DNA of 64,000 nt from Cololabis saira (Eukaryota; Chordata; Actinopteri; Beloniformes; Belonidae), in contig NC_084606.1 of assembly GCF_033807715.1 (NCBI RefSeq), positions 35,123,398 through 35,187,397 on the forward strand. The letters run 5' to 3'. The notes below the pieces were generated by a model, which was given only the letters and a program-made list of their open reading frames with translations, was not told the origin of the DNA and searched no databases. Positions 45,852-58,309 of this stretch are shown one piece after another (position 1 is the stretch's first letter; each line of letters starts with the position of its first letter). Both the position numbers and the translations under genes were made by a program.

Positions 45852-47865
45852 TCACTTTTAATGTTCATGTCTCCCCTTGTTCCAGTGTGAATGACAATAG
45901 TCAGTCATGGGATATGTGTGTTATTGTACCACTATGCAAGCAAGCGAGCAATGAAGCACTTTAAAACCTGTTTCACTTCTTCTTTCCACGCTAATAAACA
46001 TGATTTTAAAACAGCATGCATGCAATCTGTTTGCCTTCGCATCCAAAATTGAGGTTTGATTTCCACCGAGGCGATCCCGTCTAAATAACCCACCTCGTAA
46101 TGTGACATATCAGTTAAAAAGCTTCTAATTAGAGTCCAGGACATCAGGATCCACAGGTAGCTCTGATTTATTGCTGTCGAGGAGCACAGCCGAGGCGAGG
46201 CAGAGCTTCATTTTCCAGGGAGATGCCAGCTCTCACCCCCGAACATTTATTAAGAGGACACCTCGACTGTCGGCTCACCTGTCTCCTGCAGCCTGGGAAA
46301 GGGAAGCGCGGCTCCCATATTGCTCAGCAGATACATCTTCCTGGCTGTCAGACGGAATGGGCTAATTGTGAGAACGAAGCAGATGGTGCACAAATGCTTC
46401 GACAGAAAAGAGAAAATTGTTACACCTGAGAGAAGGCTTTCTTTTTCTTCTTTGAGTTAAAGCGGGAGGGGGGAGGTCGGGGGGCTGAAGAGAAACCTTC
46501 AGTCTGGGGAGAAACTCGAGATAATAGCGAGAAATTGGGAATTTGTGAAAGGGGCTGTTTGGCTCATTGACGCGCTTTGGGGGGGGGCTTCATACGGCAA
46601 ATGCAAAAGTAAAGTCTGGAATGTGACTGGAATGGTTTGATGTGGAGGAGTAAACAGGGAAATGTGAGAATGATGTAAAGGGAAAAGGAAAAGCGAAAAT
46701 GATCCGTGGGAGGCAGCGTGGCAAGTGTTTGCTTCCGTCTTTGTGCTCCCATTCATTCTCGGCGAGACCACCGAGGCGGGATGCTAAGCTAATGAGCTCC
46801 CGCAGGATAGTGCTGATTTGGCACAATGAAAGATTACTCTATCAACTCTCTTTTTACCAGCCGGCTTAGTGCATCCCAGTCTAGCTCTAGTTTAGCTCAG
46901 CCTGCCAAATGCAGATCACAGGACTTCTTAACTCTCAGACCACCCAAGTCTTTTCTATGCAACATAAATAAATGGTTTTCTCAGTCCCTTTTTTACATAA
47001 GCTTTGAGTTGGCCATTATGTCTCCACCTTTTTATCTAGCGTCGGTTTATTGCGCTCATACTCCTTGCATCCGTAATGTATGTTTGTGTCTCACTTTTGT
47101 GCCACAGGTACAGCTCAGCAGAATGTAATTATCTTTCTAATTTAGTTTTGCCTCTCTGAGCTGCTGTCTGGCGTAATATTAATCACACTCAGAATAAACT
47201 GCCAGCAAAGACGCTGGCACATGCACACTGAGGTCCACTTGATCAAGACAAGCCATTTATAATAAGCTAATGTTTTGTGTTCGAGACCTCGTCTACAAGC
47301 ATATGGACAGATTCTCATCAGAGAGCAATGCATTACTTGTTAAAAGGGAATTGAAAAAGTATGAAACAACAATGTCAAAATCTCCAAGTGGTTCACGTAT
47401 GAACACCTTGGAAAAGATTGGGGGATGTTTTCAACAAATTAGGAGAAGTACACATTTGACTCTCTTGAAAGAGTGTCAAAAGTGATATCAAAAGTTTTAC
47501 CTTTGGCAATAGCTTCCAACAAGAAAGATAACATAGAATTGGTGTTATAGTATGCTAATGATTACAAATCCAGGGAAATACACTACATTAACTTCACTTT
47601 TAACTCAGTTAACACATTTCAAAAGTCTTTTCAGAGCCAGTGACTCCATGAAAGCTAGAGGGCTGTGTAATCTTTTTGTAATTATTGACTTTAATTTCTT
47701 AGCAGAAATCATTAATATTGCTTTCCTGTAGTTTGTTTTGACCATAGAGTTACTCCTCATGACTAGCTTAGTACATATACTGTAATAAGCTCTAAGGCAT
47801 TTGTATATTAAGTAAGTGAGTAAAACAATAAAGTGAGTTATATACTGTAAATGTGTAAAGTAGAG
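45852..47865. other. Unique sequence, nothing recognised
   Basis: 2 kb, the longest stretch here without obvious repeats. 46100-46430 and 46830-47000 have balanced composition and could be conserved non-coding sequence, but I cannot show it. Confidence 0.35.
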
Positions 47866-47867
47866 CT

Positions 47868-47868
<1 letters not shown>

Positions 47869-47935
<67 letters not shown>

Positions 47936-48180
47936 TCGTTCGTTCGTTCGTTCGTTCGTTCGTTCGTTCGTTCGTTCGTTCGTTCGTTCGTTCGTTCGTT
48001 CGTTCGTTCGTTCGTTCGTTCGTTCGTTCGTTCGTTCGTTCGTTCGTTCGTTCGTTCGTTCGTTCGTTCGTTCGTTCGTTCGTTCGTTCGTTCGTTCGTT
48101 CGTTCGTTCGTTCGTTCGTTCGTTCGTTCGTTCGTTCGTTCGTTCGTTCGTTCGTTCGTTCGTTCGTTCGTTCGTTCGTT
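47869..48180. repeat. Compound microsatellite (TTTC)17-(TTCG)61
   Basis: A TTTC run to 47936 switches sharply to 61 uninterrupted CGTT units (47937-48180, 244 bp). It abuts the 3' end of a minus-strand LINE, on whose strand it reads (CGAA)61 then (GAAA)17. Confidence 0.97.
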
Positions 48181-48610
48181 ACATGTTCGAAAAGGAGTGG
48201 GGGGAAGTATAAACTTATTTAATCCCACCCCCTTTCCCCAACTAAACATTAATTATATGTCTGTATTTACTTTTTATACTATACACTAATTTGTATAAAT
48301 ATATATATATCATTTTTACAAAAAAACCTGTTTAATACCAGATGTAAGCTCTATCATAAATATAATATAACTATGATATAAATAGAATATATAACTATGA
48401 TATATAATACGTATATCTACGTATATAAACATACAAAGACAACATGATGAAATAGCAAACACACACAGCTGGTGATCTTTAAACATAGTCTTCACTTTAT
48501 ACCGCAAACTATGTCTTTATATTTCTTCTTAAATTGTTTTATGTTTCTTTCTTTTAATTCCAAATTCAAATCATTCCAGCTAAAACGTTTTGGTTCAGCA
48601 GGTTTTGCAT
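48181..48610 (-). mobile_element. BB-type LINE 3' end
   Basis: Minus-strand reading gives an RT C-terminal tail (SWNDLNLELK ... KQFKKKYK, about 48590-48490), an AT-rich UTR, the block CCACTCCTTTTCGAACATGT and then the microsatellite tail. Paralogous to 27103-28490. Confidence 0.6.
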
Positions 48611-49333
48611 TTCCCATTTTCGTTAGCGGAGATTCTAAATGCGTTGATTTCATCAATAGACAATCAATACATTATCACAAAAAAATAGCTACTTGCAGCA
48701 TGTGCTGTACAGACATTGTGGTGATCTTCTCTTCATTCTGCCTCCACCAGCTGTGCATTCACAGGACGGCATAAACGACCTCAGCGGTGTACGCTTTCAC
48801 AAAGCATTACGGCATTTCATTATTCAAAAATGGTCTCTTTCCTTAGCTTTGTTGCCCATTATCCGTGGTTATTGGCTGCTTTATTCAGTCGGCGTCAAAT
48901 AAAATATGGCCCTGAAAAAGCGCTGTTTACTCACAAATCTAAAAGCAATGTTGCAAGTTCTGCATCAAACTTCATTTCTTTGCTGTCTCCAACGGGGAGA
49001 AGGCAGTGCCGATGTTTACTCAGGTTTTAGCTTTGTTTTTATCTGCTCTTTTCCTTGCTTCAGAACAAGGCTTTTTTCCTGTGCCGGGTGGTTGTCCGAA
49101 ACCTCTCTTCCTCTCGAGAGCTTCAGCCGTCGTCGTTGATATTGTATCTGTGCAGCCAAATACATGGTCATAAACTTTATGACCTCTGTTTCTAGGTTAT
49201 TGTGATCTATTTTAACCTACAATCTCATAATTCCTTTACCCACAGTTGGAGAAACCGCCTCAGCTACAGAGATACAGGCAAAGTAAAAAAAAACAACAAA
49301 AAAAGGCTTCCCTGACCACTGTGGTATATTAAT
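48611..49333. other. Unique sequence, nothing recognised
   Basis: No element ends or exon recognised. Confidence 0.35.
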
Positions 49334-50160
49334 TAGGGCCCGAGCACTTACAGTGCGAAGGCCCTCTTGTATAATTTATTCTTCCGACGAAATGAGGGCC
49401 TTTTTCACCCTAAACGTGCCCCAAAAGTCACCGAATTTTGCACCAAGCCAGGCCTGGCGAAAAATGTGATATTTAATGGTTTGCATTAATGGGCGTGGCC
49501 TAATGGCTCAACAGCGCCCCCTAGAAAACTTTGTGCCTCAAGCCCCACGATACGGTTTGACGTACATGCACGAAAATCGGTACACACCTGTATCATGTCG
49601 CAACTTAAAGAAAAGTCTCTTGGCGCCATGGCCGAAACCGAACAGGAAGTCGGCCATTTTGAATTAATCGTGTCATTTTGGCGCAATTTATGCCATTTCT
49701 TCGGCCGCTTCTTCGACCGAACCGTAACGTGCACCCAGGTGTGTTATACATCAAAATGTCCGTCTCGATCCTGCGACGATGCGCATTACTTTTCTCAGTC
49801 GAAAGTGTTACCGTGGCGACGATAGATGCCAAAAAGCGCGCCCCCCCCCCCTTCATCTGATTGGTCCATATTTGATAGTTCCTACTTTCTGCCATAACGT
49901 TTGAATGGTTTGACATAGAGAGTCGTGGATGGTGTCATCTGACTCGGTATTGAGTACTTGACCTTCATTGGCCTGAATTAGCCCCGCCCCTTCATCTGAT
50001 TGGTCAATATTTGATAGTCCCAATTTTCTGCTATAACATTTGAATGGTTTCACATAAAGAGTCATGGTGGTGTCATCGGACTTAGTTTTGAGTCCTTGGC
50101 ATTTATTGGTGAAAATTGCATGCGCGAGGGCCCGTTCATCGCTGTTTGCAGCTTTAATTT
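49334..50160 (+). repeat. G-family teleost interspersed repeat
   Basis: Starts TAGGGCCCGAGCAC and ends GCAGCTTTAATTT. Contains the CAACAGCGCCCCCTAG and AAGTCGGCCATTTTGAAT blocks I associate with a very common fish repeat, plus two related CTTCATCTGATTGGTC units about 130 bp apart. Mechanism uncertain. Confidence 0.65.
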
Positions 50161-50637
50161 AATTTGCTACTCCTCTTCTTCCTCCCCACTTTCCAGGAGG
50201 GCAGGCTCATGTCTCCTCATCCCAATTGCTGGACTGATTTCCATCCCTGCAACCACACTCCCTGTCACACCTTTCCACATTGCAAATTCATACCGCACCA
50301 ATTCCGCTCACGTTACACACAGCGTAGTGTGTCAGAATAAAGCCACTCCAGACGTGCAATGAACTGCCTGTGTGATCGAGACAACTGTGTCGACACATTT
50401 CAGGCACCAATTTATCTATTCTGCTCATTAGTAAGTATCATAGTCATTTTTTCCTGCCAAAATAGTTACAGTAAATCTACCATCTCGTTCCATTTCATAA
50501 TGAGCTCTTCAGAAAAAGGATGCTGCAGGTTTAATTGGAATATAATTCCTGTTATAAATGATCATCAGGGGACAACTAACCTGTTTGGTTCCTTCTTAAG
50601 TTAGTTTAATTAATCCTGTGTATAGACCAGGGGCCTC
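50161..50637. other. Unique sequence, nothing recognised
   Basis: No element or exon recognised. Confidence 0.35.
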
Positions 50638-51733
50638 ATTTATAAAAGAGTGCGTAGGATTCATACTAAAAGTGTACGTGCGCTCAAAAGCCGATAATGG
50701 CGTGCGCACAAAAAAATCCGGATTGATAAAACAATGTGCAGGCACATCTGCACGCAATTTTCTTTTTATAAACACACATTCCAGCTGGAAGGTTGCGCAG
50801 GTGAATTCGCCTCATATCCCGCCCTCTACACGCCCACTTTCTACCATGAATGGTGAATGAAAAGCACCTGGCGACTGTATTTGCATATAAATGAGCCTGC
50901 TGAGCATGCGTAGCGGCTTCTTGCAGTCTGTTTCTGCTGTGCGTCAGGATGAATGAGACGTGTCGAGCCGGTGTTCTGCCGAGGTGTCCTACCTCAGCAG
51001 AAAATACTACCGTACCATCCCCGTTTCTTTTATCTCAGTTTCTTTTTTTTCAAAGGCTTTTTCATGCAAATAGACGACTTAACAGCAGGAAGTCAGAATG
51101 TGCTTCACATAGATCTATGTGTACGACGCTTCGGCGAAAGAAAAAACCCCGTCAGATCACGCTTCCACATAGACATTGGCAGGTAGGATGATTTGACAGA
51201 TGAAAATACCCCGTCAGATCACGCTTCCACATAGACATCAACATTTATCTATGTGGAAGCGTGATCTGACGTTTTTTTTTCTTCAGCTGAAGCGTCGTAC
51301 ACATAGATCCATGTGGAAGCACATTCTGACTTCCTGCTGTTTAATCGTCTATTTGCATGAAAAAGCCTTTGAAAAAAAAGAAACAAGAGATAAAAGAAAC
51401 GGGTATGGTACGGTAGTATTTTCTGCCGAGGTAGGACAACTCGGCAGAACACTAGCTCGACACGTCTCCGGTGTACATGGATCTATAAGTCTGATATGTG
51501 ATGACATTAACAGTATGACATGAATCTGGCTTCATTTCACCACCTCACCGTCTGCGTCGCCAGTTCCCCATATCTTCAAAATGTTTGTGCGCGAGGGTCA
51601 GGGTTAGTGTAAAGATACGCACATTTTTCAGTTAGTTTTTTCTTTTTAAATCCCAACCTTTGCGTAGAAGGTGGCGTGCGCTTCTTCCAAGCCCTGTTTT
51701 GTGCGCAAGCAAGCTTTATAAATGAGGCCCCTG
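50638..51733. mobile_element. R-family hAT-like element with nested palindrome
   Basis: Ends CAGGGGCCTCATTTATAAA and TTTATAAATGAGGCCCCTG form a 19-bp inverted repeat. No clear 8-bp duplication. 50955-51468 is a separate giant palindrome inserted in it. Confidence 0.75.
50955..51468. repeat. 514-bp palindrome with internal duplication
   Basis: Arms starting GAGACGTGTCGAGC pair over more than 200 bp around a centre near 51240. In the left arm the block CAGATCACGCTTCCACATAG occurs twice (about 51154 and 51215) but only once in the right arm. The arms differ at scattered positions, so the fold-back is not brand new. Confidence 0.85.
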
Positions 51734-52281
51734 GTCTTTTGAAATAATTTGCTCTGCATAGATGAGTCAAATTAGAATGATTTTGGCACAATAATAGCAG
51801 ACTTGTTAAATGCAGACGAAGGCACCTTTTCACGAGCATGGTGGGGGAAATGTTGTGGTTTGGGATTACTATAGATATATTCCTTTTGCATACCAGCAAA
51901 TCAACCTGATTTGTGACTGGGAGTGGGGGAAGGAAGGGGTATACAGTGTCAGAATCCAAAATTTGAGTGAGAGAATTGAAATAGGTGGTGCTTGTAAGAC
52001 TATGCACAAAAGGGACAAAAGGAAGGTTAATTCTACCGAAGAGGCTTTTGATACAGAGACAATACTCACCTCTTCGCAGAGGAATATCTAGTTTCTCAAA
52101 AATATCACATTAAGCAGTGTTTTATAGAGGATATTCTTGTATACAAATGTTTAAAAACAACTGTTGTTTCTTGTGACAATACAAATCTTATCGCAGGTAA
52201 ATTAAAGGCCATATTATCTCCGGAGATGTGTGTGAGCCGCATAGACACCGGACGTGACCTCTAAATAATCACATCTCAAGT
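51734..52281. other. Unique sequence, nothing recognised
   Basis: No element or exon recognised. Confidence 0.35.
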
Positions 52282-52286
52282 CTCCC

Positions 52287-52851
52287 TGTAGCACCCTATA
52301 ATGTAATAATTTCCTGAAAATGTAATAACATTTGCGTTTAACTCAATCGAAAATGTAATAAAGTCCAATAATGTAATAACTTGACCAATAATGTAATAAA
52401 ATATCCTGATGGATATTGTAATAACATTTTTACCGATAATGTAATACCTTATTACATTATTGGGAATTTATTTCATTTTCAGGTGGGTCTTTTTTTTTTT
52501 TTTCCAAAACTGATAATGTAATAAATATGTTCATTTTCAGTCCAGAGTTTTACATTTTGTGTTTTAAGTATCTAAGAATGTTATATACGCTGGATTTGAA
52601 ACACCAGAATGACTATTGGGTTAAATTGCAGACTTTGGGTACCATGTAATAAATTCCCAATAATGTAATAAAGTATTACATTATTGGTAAAAATGTTATT
52701 ACAATGTCAGTCAGGATATTCTATTACAATATTGGGGAAGTTATTACATTATTGGGTTTTATTACATTTTCGATTGAGTTAAGTGCAAATTTTATTGCAT
52801 TTTCAGGCGTTATTACATTTTCAGGAAATTATTACATTATAGGGTGCTACA
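52287..52851. mobile_element. F-family fold-back element, copy 2
   Basis: Same TGTAGCACCC ends as 21651-22274, with a perfect 5-bp duplication CTCCC (52282-52286, 52852-52856). The central spacer is in the opposite orientation to copy 1. Confidence 0.87.
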
Positions 52852-52891
52852 CTCCCTAGTAATTACCTCGTAAGAGGTAAAACATTTCAAT

Positions 52892-53010
52892 TCAATTTTC
52901 AATTCAATTCAATTCAATTTTATTTATAAAGTGTCTATTACAACAGAAGTTGTCTCTAGGCGCTTTCAAGAGACCCAGAACATAAAAGCGTTGATCATAA
53001 AACCGGATCT
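52892..53010 (-). repeat. CC-type retroelement 3' end with AATTG tail
   Basis: On the minus strand, GCGCCTAGAGACAACTTC then ACTTTATAAATAAAATTG followed by AATTG repeats. It matches the start of the repeat at 54908. Confidence 0.55.
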
Positions 53011-53579
53011 GTGGTTTTATCTGTGGGGAAACCACTGGGGAAGAAGAGTGCACCCTCACCATTAGTAAGGGAAAGCGTTTCTGCAGAAAGACCAGCGAGA
53101 TGCGTCTGAGCCGTAAGGATGAGTGATTGAGGAATCTCAGGGCTGCACAGCAAATGAAGATGGATTCCATGAGCATGTGTGTGTGTGTGTGTGTGTGTGT
53201 GTATGCGTGTGTGTGGGCAGGGATGAACATGAAAGCTTCTTGAGAACCTGTCAAAATGATGCAGTGTATTTGTATACATATGTAGACATACAGGACACAC
53301 GTAGGAATCGCAAGGATATTGTATAGGTGTGTGTCTGTGTGTTTATGTCTATACTTTCTTTAAAGACGCTGGAATAAATCTCAAGGACTTAAGGTGGATC
53401 ACTGTGCTCACGGTCTCCAGAATAGGATGTCAAGTTGTGGAGTCACTGCTTGAGAGTCGCTTGGATTGAATTGATAAGAAGCCCATTAGCTGCCGCTTCA
53501 GCCCGTTGCCATGGAGACGTATCTTATGTGGTGAAGGCATGGTGCCTCAGGTATTGCTTCTGCTAAAAGCCCATGCCTG
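53011..53579. other. Unique sequence with a short (TG)n
   Basis: A TG tract at about 53177-53214. No gene recognised. Confidence 0.35.
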
Positions 53580-53949
53580 CCGGAGGATCTGAGAGGAGCT
53601 GGAAATGTGGACATTTTTAAACGTAGACGTAGACTCATCTCTTTGGTCTGGCTTTTATCATCACATTTTATAGTTTTTTTCTGTTTTTTAGAGGTATTTG
53701 TTTTATTTATTTATCTATTTCTTGTAATGTTTTTATTATTATTATATTTTATTGTTGTGGACTGAATATTTTTTAGGCTTAATTCTTGAACTTTTATCAT
53801 TATTTAATTTTAATTTAACTATATTGTATGTCAGTGTGCATTGGTCTCCCAGTTTTTTATTTTTGTTTTTATTATGCTTATTTTTCAGTCAAAATGTCAA
53901 AGCACTTTGTATTTCATTTACCTGGATGAAAGGTGCTATACAAATAAAA

Positions 53950-53980
<31 letters not shown>

Positions 53981-53986
53981 TATCGA
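53580..53986 (+). mobile_element. LINE 3' end with GATT tail
   Basis: Starts with a short peptide relic (VDIFKRRRRLISLVW-like) of an RT C-terminus, then a T-rich UTR, then GGTGCTATACAAATAAAATT and (GATT)n. This layout is that of L2/Rex-type fish LINEs. Confidence 0.6.
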
Positions 53987-54413
53987 TTGACGTGTCTGAG
54001 TGTAGGACTGTTTTTCATGTGTTGTTCTGTTTCGTTACATCTTCCATTTGCATGTGTGCTTCAGGAGTGAATTTACATGTTACTGTCATAGCATGTACTG
54101 TATGCATTTCAGGCTGTCTTTCAAATGTCTTTCCAACATCTGGACCTGTTACTCAAAGCATCTCTTGGGCAATCTCATTGGCTGTCTGTTGTAAAGTGCC
54201 GTTTGATTGGCAGGTTGATGGGAGGGGAAGTGATGTTGGGAATTTAAATGTCTGAAGTGGAAGCAGCAGAGTTAGTGTAGTTTATGACTGGGATGATACT
54301 CATTCTGTCAACAGACAATGAAACCTGCGTGGGAGGAAGTGCACAACCAACAGTTCGTAATGTGCCCTTGAGCAATGCAAACATGACATGAGTGCATTAG
54401 GCTGCTGTTGTGT
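53987..54413. other. Unique sequence, nothing recognised
   Basis: No element or exon recognised. Confidence 0.35.
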
Positions 54414-54912
54414 GCTGTATTCTACGGTGGCCGACAAGGGCCAAACGCACTGCAAGGGCCTAATGCGTCTCAGTTAAGGAAAACGGCTTCAAGTACAGAA
54501 ACGATTCAAATTCACAAACTCAAAACGAGGTACAAAAAAGAGGAATGTGGTGCAAATGAAAAAATCGTGCTGCAAAAAACAAAGACAAATGCAGCATCAT
54601 CAAACGCTCTGCAAATAGGGAAACGATGCAAAGCACAAAACGATATAAAACAAGAAACCATCTTCAAAAGAAAAACGCTTCATAACCGGTCACTACAACC
54701 GGAAGTGCTCCAAACCTGCAGGGGGCGCTGCTGACTGAACCACAGTGTTTACATCCATGGTTTAAACATACAGCGGGAACGGTAGTGTGATTTTTATCTG
54801 ACTATATTTATATACAATGTTTATATCACTGTACAACGCTGTACATTACGAGACAATTCTTTATTATATTTTAACGTTACAGTCAGCTGTTTGGGCTCTC
54901 TCTACATTCTCT

Positions 54913-54943
<31 letters not shown>

Positions 54944-55768
54944 TATAGCGTCTAATACAACAGAGTTGTCTCTAGACGCTTTACAGAGACCCATACCCAG
55001 AACATGACCCCCGAGCAGTTATTACATAAACAATGGCAGGTAAAAACTCCCCTAGTGGGAGAAAAACCTTAAGCCAAACAGTGGCAAGGAAAAACTCCCC
55101 TTTAGGAGGGAAGAAACCTTGAGCAGGACCAGGCTCATAAGGGGGGACCCTCCTGCCGAGGGCCAGACTGGTGGGTCAGGGACGGCAACAGCACAGCAGG
55201 CAGGTGGAAGCAGCAACGGGATGACCAGGGGTGGGGACCGCAGGCCAGCACGCAGCTCCCGAAGCTCCGGCCCAATCAGCAAGTCCCAGGTTGGGGTGCA
55301 GGGTCAGGGAAAGACTTGTGCTCCGTAATGCAAGCTACAAGCCACCCACGACCACCTGCAGGACAAAAGAGAGAAAAGGGAGGAGAAGGGGGGGCCAGCA
55401 ACGGCATGACCAGGGGTGGGGACCGCAGGCCAGCACGCAGCTCCCGAAGCTCCGGCCCAATCAGCAAGTCCCAGGTTGGGGTGCAGGGTCGGGGAAAGAC
55501 TTGTGCTCCGTAATGCAAGCTACAAGCCACCCACGACCACCTGCAGGACAAAAGAGAGAAAAGGGGGCAGAGCAGAGCGTTTGATGATGCTGCATTTGTC
55601 TTTGTTTTTTGCAGCACGTTTTTTCATTTGCACCACGTTCCTCTTTTTGTTCCTCGTTTTGAGTTTGTGAATTTGAATCGTTTCTGTACTTGAAGCCGTT
55701 TTCCTTAACTGAGGCGCATTAGGCCGTTGCAGTGCGTTTGGCCCTTGTTGGCCACCGTAGAATTCAGC
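54414..55768. mobile_element. Q element with about 195-bp inverted ends
   Basis: 54414-54620 pairs with 55573-55768 (TTCTACGGTGGCC...CAAACGCACTGCAA). The interior includes a CC-type repeat insertion. No transposase; target duplication not resolved. Confidence 0.75.
54908..55570 (-). repeat. CC-type retroelement fragment with poly(A) and tandem duplication
   Basis: On the minus strand it ends in an A-rich tail (T-run 54910-54939 on plus). The body has GGCAAGGAAAAACTCCCC-type blocks common in teleosts. A 185-bp unit is duplicated in tandem (55211-55395, 55396-55570) with few differences. Confidence 0.65.
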
Positions 55769-56639
55769 TTAGACCATCGGAGAAAAAATGTTTGGCTTTT
55801 TCTGTGGCAGAAATAAAAAGGTCAAACTCATTGGATTCCTTGCTGATTCGGATTCAGATTGAAGATAAATCTACTCAAAAGGGGCCATTTCTGGTTAAAT
55901 ATGGCACTGTATTCAGCTAACCTGGCATAACATAGCATGCTGATGGTATGAGCTGTTCTCTACAGCTTTATATCAGATTTTATGTCAGTTTGGTTCATCT
56001 TAAAAACATTGAATATTCTTTTTACTGCAAGGGCTCACATGGCTCATGAGCCCAACCAAAAGCCACAACTATGAGAATATTATTCTGGTTTCTATTATGT
56101 GTTAAGCACGAGCTAGACCTTGAGAAGAACTGTGACACGTAAAATTTCTCTCAATAAAAAAAACAACAAAAAGGTGAAAAGGAGATGAGCTCATCTCCAA
56201 AGGGAACTGAGTTGAAGATTTTCACGATTACTGAAGTTGTTATCCTAAAAACTGCAAAAAAGGTTTGCCCACCCAGAGCTATTTCAGCTCTCCAGTCACT
56301 CTCACCGAGGTCTAACGCTTTAATTAGCTTCCTAGTGCTTTAGGAAAGATCAGGTTATGCAAATTTCAAAACTTAATGAATGGTCTCACTCTTTAAAGCC
56401 TGTTTCCAACGATCGGCAGCATAGGCTCCTCCTAGCAACCGCCTACAGCTCAGAAACATTTACTGTAAATACCTGAGGGATACCTGGGTGTCTCTCAGTC
56501 ATTTTACCATTAGAGGTAAAATGACTGAGATAACCAGTCATGTGATTGCTTTAAAAACACATCAAACCCTTTACTGATGCCAAATGCTGATTGATGCTGA
56601 TGGGATTGTGATGGGTGTGTGATTTGTGAATGGGGGTAC
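55769..56639. other. Unique sequence, nothing recognised
   Basis: No element ends or exon recognised; 56500-56525 contains a short local inverted repeat around AAAATGACTGAGA. Confidence 0.35.
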
Positions 56640-56797
56640 GATTAAATAAGTTTACACTTCTTCCTACTCCTTTTTTGCACATGTAAATTAAGTTATCAAG
56701 TGTTAAAGTATGAAATTCTTTGTTTTGTTTTCTTATCTTCTCTGGAATTGTTGTTTTTTACATGTACAAAATAAATCAAATCAAATCAAATCAAATG
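56640..56797 (+). mobile_element. BB-type LINE 3' end with AAATC tail
   Basis: CTTCTTCCTACTCCTTTTTT, then TTTTTACATGTACAAAATAA followed by four AAATC units. Plus-strand counterpart of 30487-31440. Confidence 0.65.
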
Positions 56798-57282
56798 GTC
56801 TGTACTGCTGCTCTACTATTACTGCACAAATAAGAGTTCCATGAAAGATAAACCAAACATTTCCTGCATTCTCCCCCTTAAACTTTAGTTCACAAATGGC
56901 TGTCTGAATAAGCCTGGTTTGTTTTGGAAAGAGAGAAAAAAGGAAAGTGTGGAGAATGCAGTAAAATAGTGGCTCATCCTTCAGGCGTACGCTCCAGCCA
57001 GTGGAACATTTCAGTGGTAATGGGAAGGATGGATTGTTGTATCAAACAACAAAAGGTATTGCCTTAAATCATTTTACCTTTAGCCTGTGTCAGTCAGTGG
57101 GTGCTGATGTTTAAACCACTTAATGTTGAATTATCTGAACAGCATACATCCATAAATCTGATAAGAGTTTGAATCCAAGCTTTTGCTCGTGTCAGGTTTT
57201 TAATATTTAGCACTACTTCATCTGATTAAACAATTAAGCTGCACTGATAAAACATATTGTGCTTAATCTACTTAAAAAAATT
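56798..57282. other. Unique sequence, nothing recognised
   Basis: No element or exon recognised. Confidence 0.35.
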
Positions 57283-57662
57283 AAGGCAACTTTTTGCATG
57301 AGATTATTATGTAGATCAAGAAAGACTAGTCTTTGTATAAACTACTTAATTTTTTGTATGTAAATAATACATTTTGCAAGTACAGTCAACTTAATTGTGT
57401 TAAGTTTACTTTATTTATCAAAATGAAGTTCACTTTAAAAAGAAAAAAAAAGAAAAAAGTAGAAAAAAAGGGGGAAAAAAGAGAAAAAAAGGAAAAAATA
57501 AGAAAAAAGAGGAAAAAAAGGAAAAAAAGGAAAAAAAGAAAGAAAAAAAATTAAGTTGAATTTACTTGCAAATGAATTTTGTACCTACTAAAAATGAAGT
57601 AGTTTATACAAAGACTAGTCTTTCTTGATCTACATAAAAATCTCATGCGAAATAGTTGCCTT
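57283..57662. mobile_element. DD fold-back element with purine core
   Basis: AAGGCAACTTTTTGCATGAG pairs with its inverse at the right end; the arms match over about 65 bp including AAAGACTAGTCTTT. The centre is a GAAAAAAA-type purine tract (57430-57550). Confidence 0.75.
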
Positions 57663-58309
57663 CATTTGTGGTGTTCTATTTAAACAAATAAATCATTTTT
57701 CATCTAAACGTTGGTCAATCTGCCCAATAGATTAAAATTGTTAAAGGAAAAGTAAATTTTACATAAATACTGCTTGTTGTTGTGCCACACAGGTAGCTAA
57801 GCTGATCAGTTATCGAAGGCTATTAATCATTTTATTAATAATAAGTATTAATTAATAAAGTCAACTATTTATCAAATTGAATTATCAAAATGATAATAAT
57901 TCTCGTATGGGGCACCACCCCGGGGCCTTAATCCAGGGAAAAATGATAACTTAACAGCAGAAAATCAGTCTCAGATGATTAAGATTTAAGTATAGTATAA
58001 TATAATTGAAGGGTGAGATTCGAGCACTGGCTCTGCTCAAACAATCAGTTGTGACCAAAATTGCATGAAACAACAGAAACCACTCATTAAAAATCAATCA
58101 GAATTTATTTACATACGGGTATCAAAGCAGATGTAAATAAATACCCAAATAAATCCTGATGGCACACTACATCATTATAAAACCATTAATTAAGAAAAAC
58201 AACAATCAATAAAAATGAAATGGAACTTAAATGCATGGAATGAAAAAGAAATCAAAGCAATAATAAAGATGATATCAACGAACATCTACGGTTTAAAACA
58301 TTGTGACTG
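57663..58309. other. Unrecognised sequence, possibly repeat-derived
   Basis: AT-rich; GGGGCACCACCCCGGGG at 57909 is a local hairpin. No gene seen. Confidence 0.3.

Noticed and set aside
47605..48249. Long ORFs across the TTCG repeat (repeated SFVR / TNER)
   Set aside because: A pure tetranucleotide repeat has no stops in several frames; no coding evidence.
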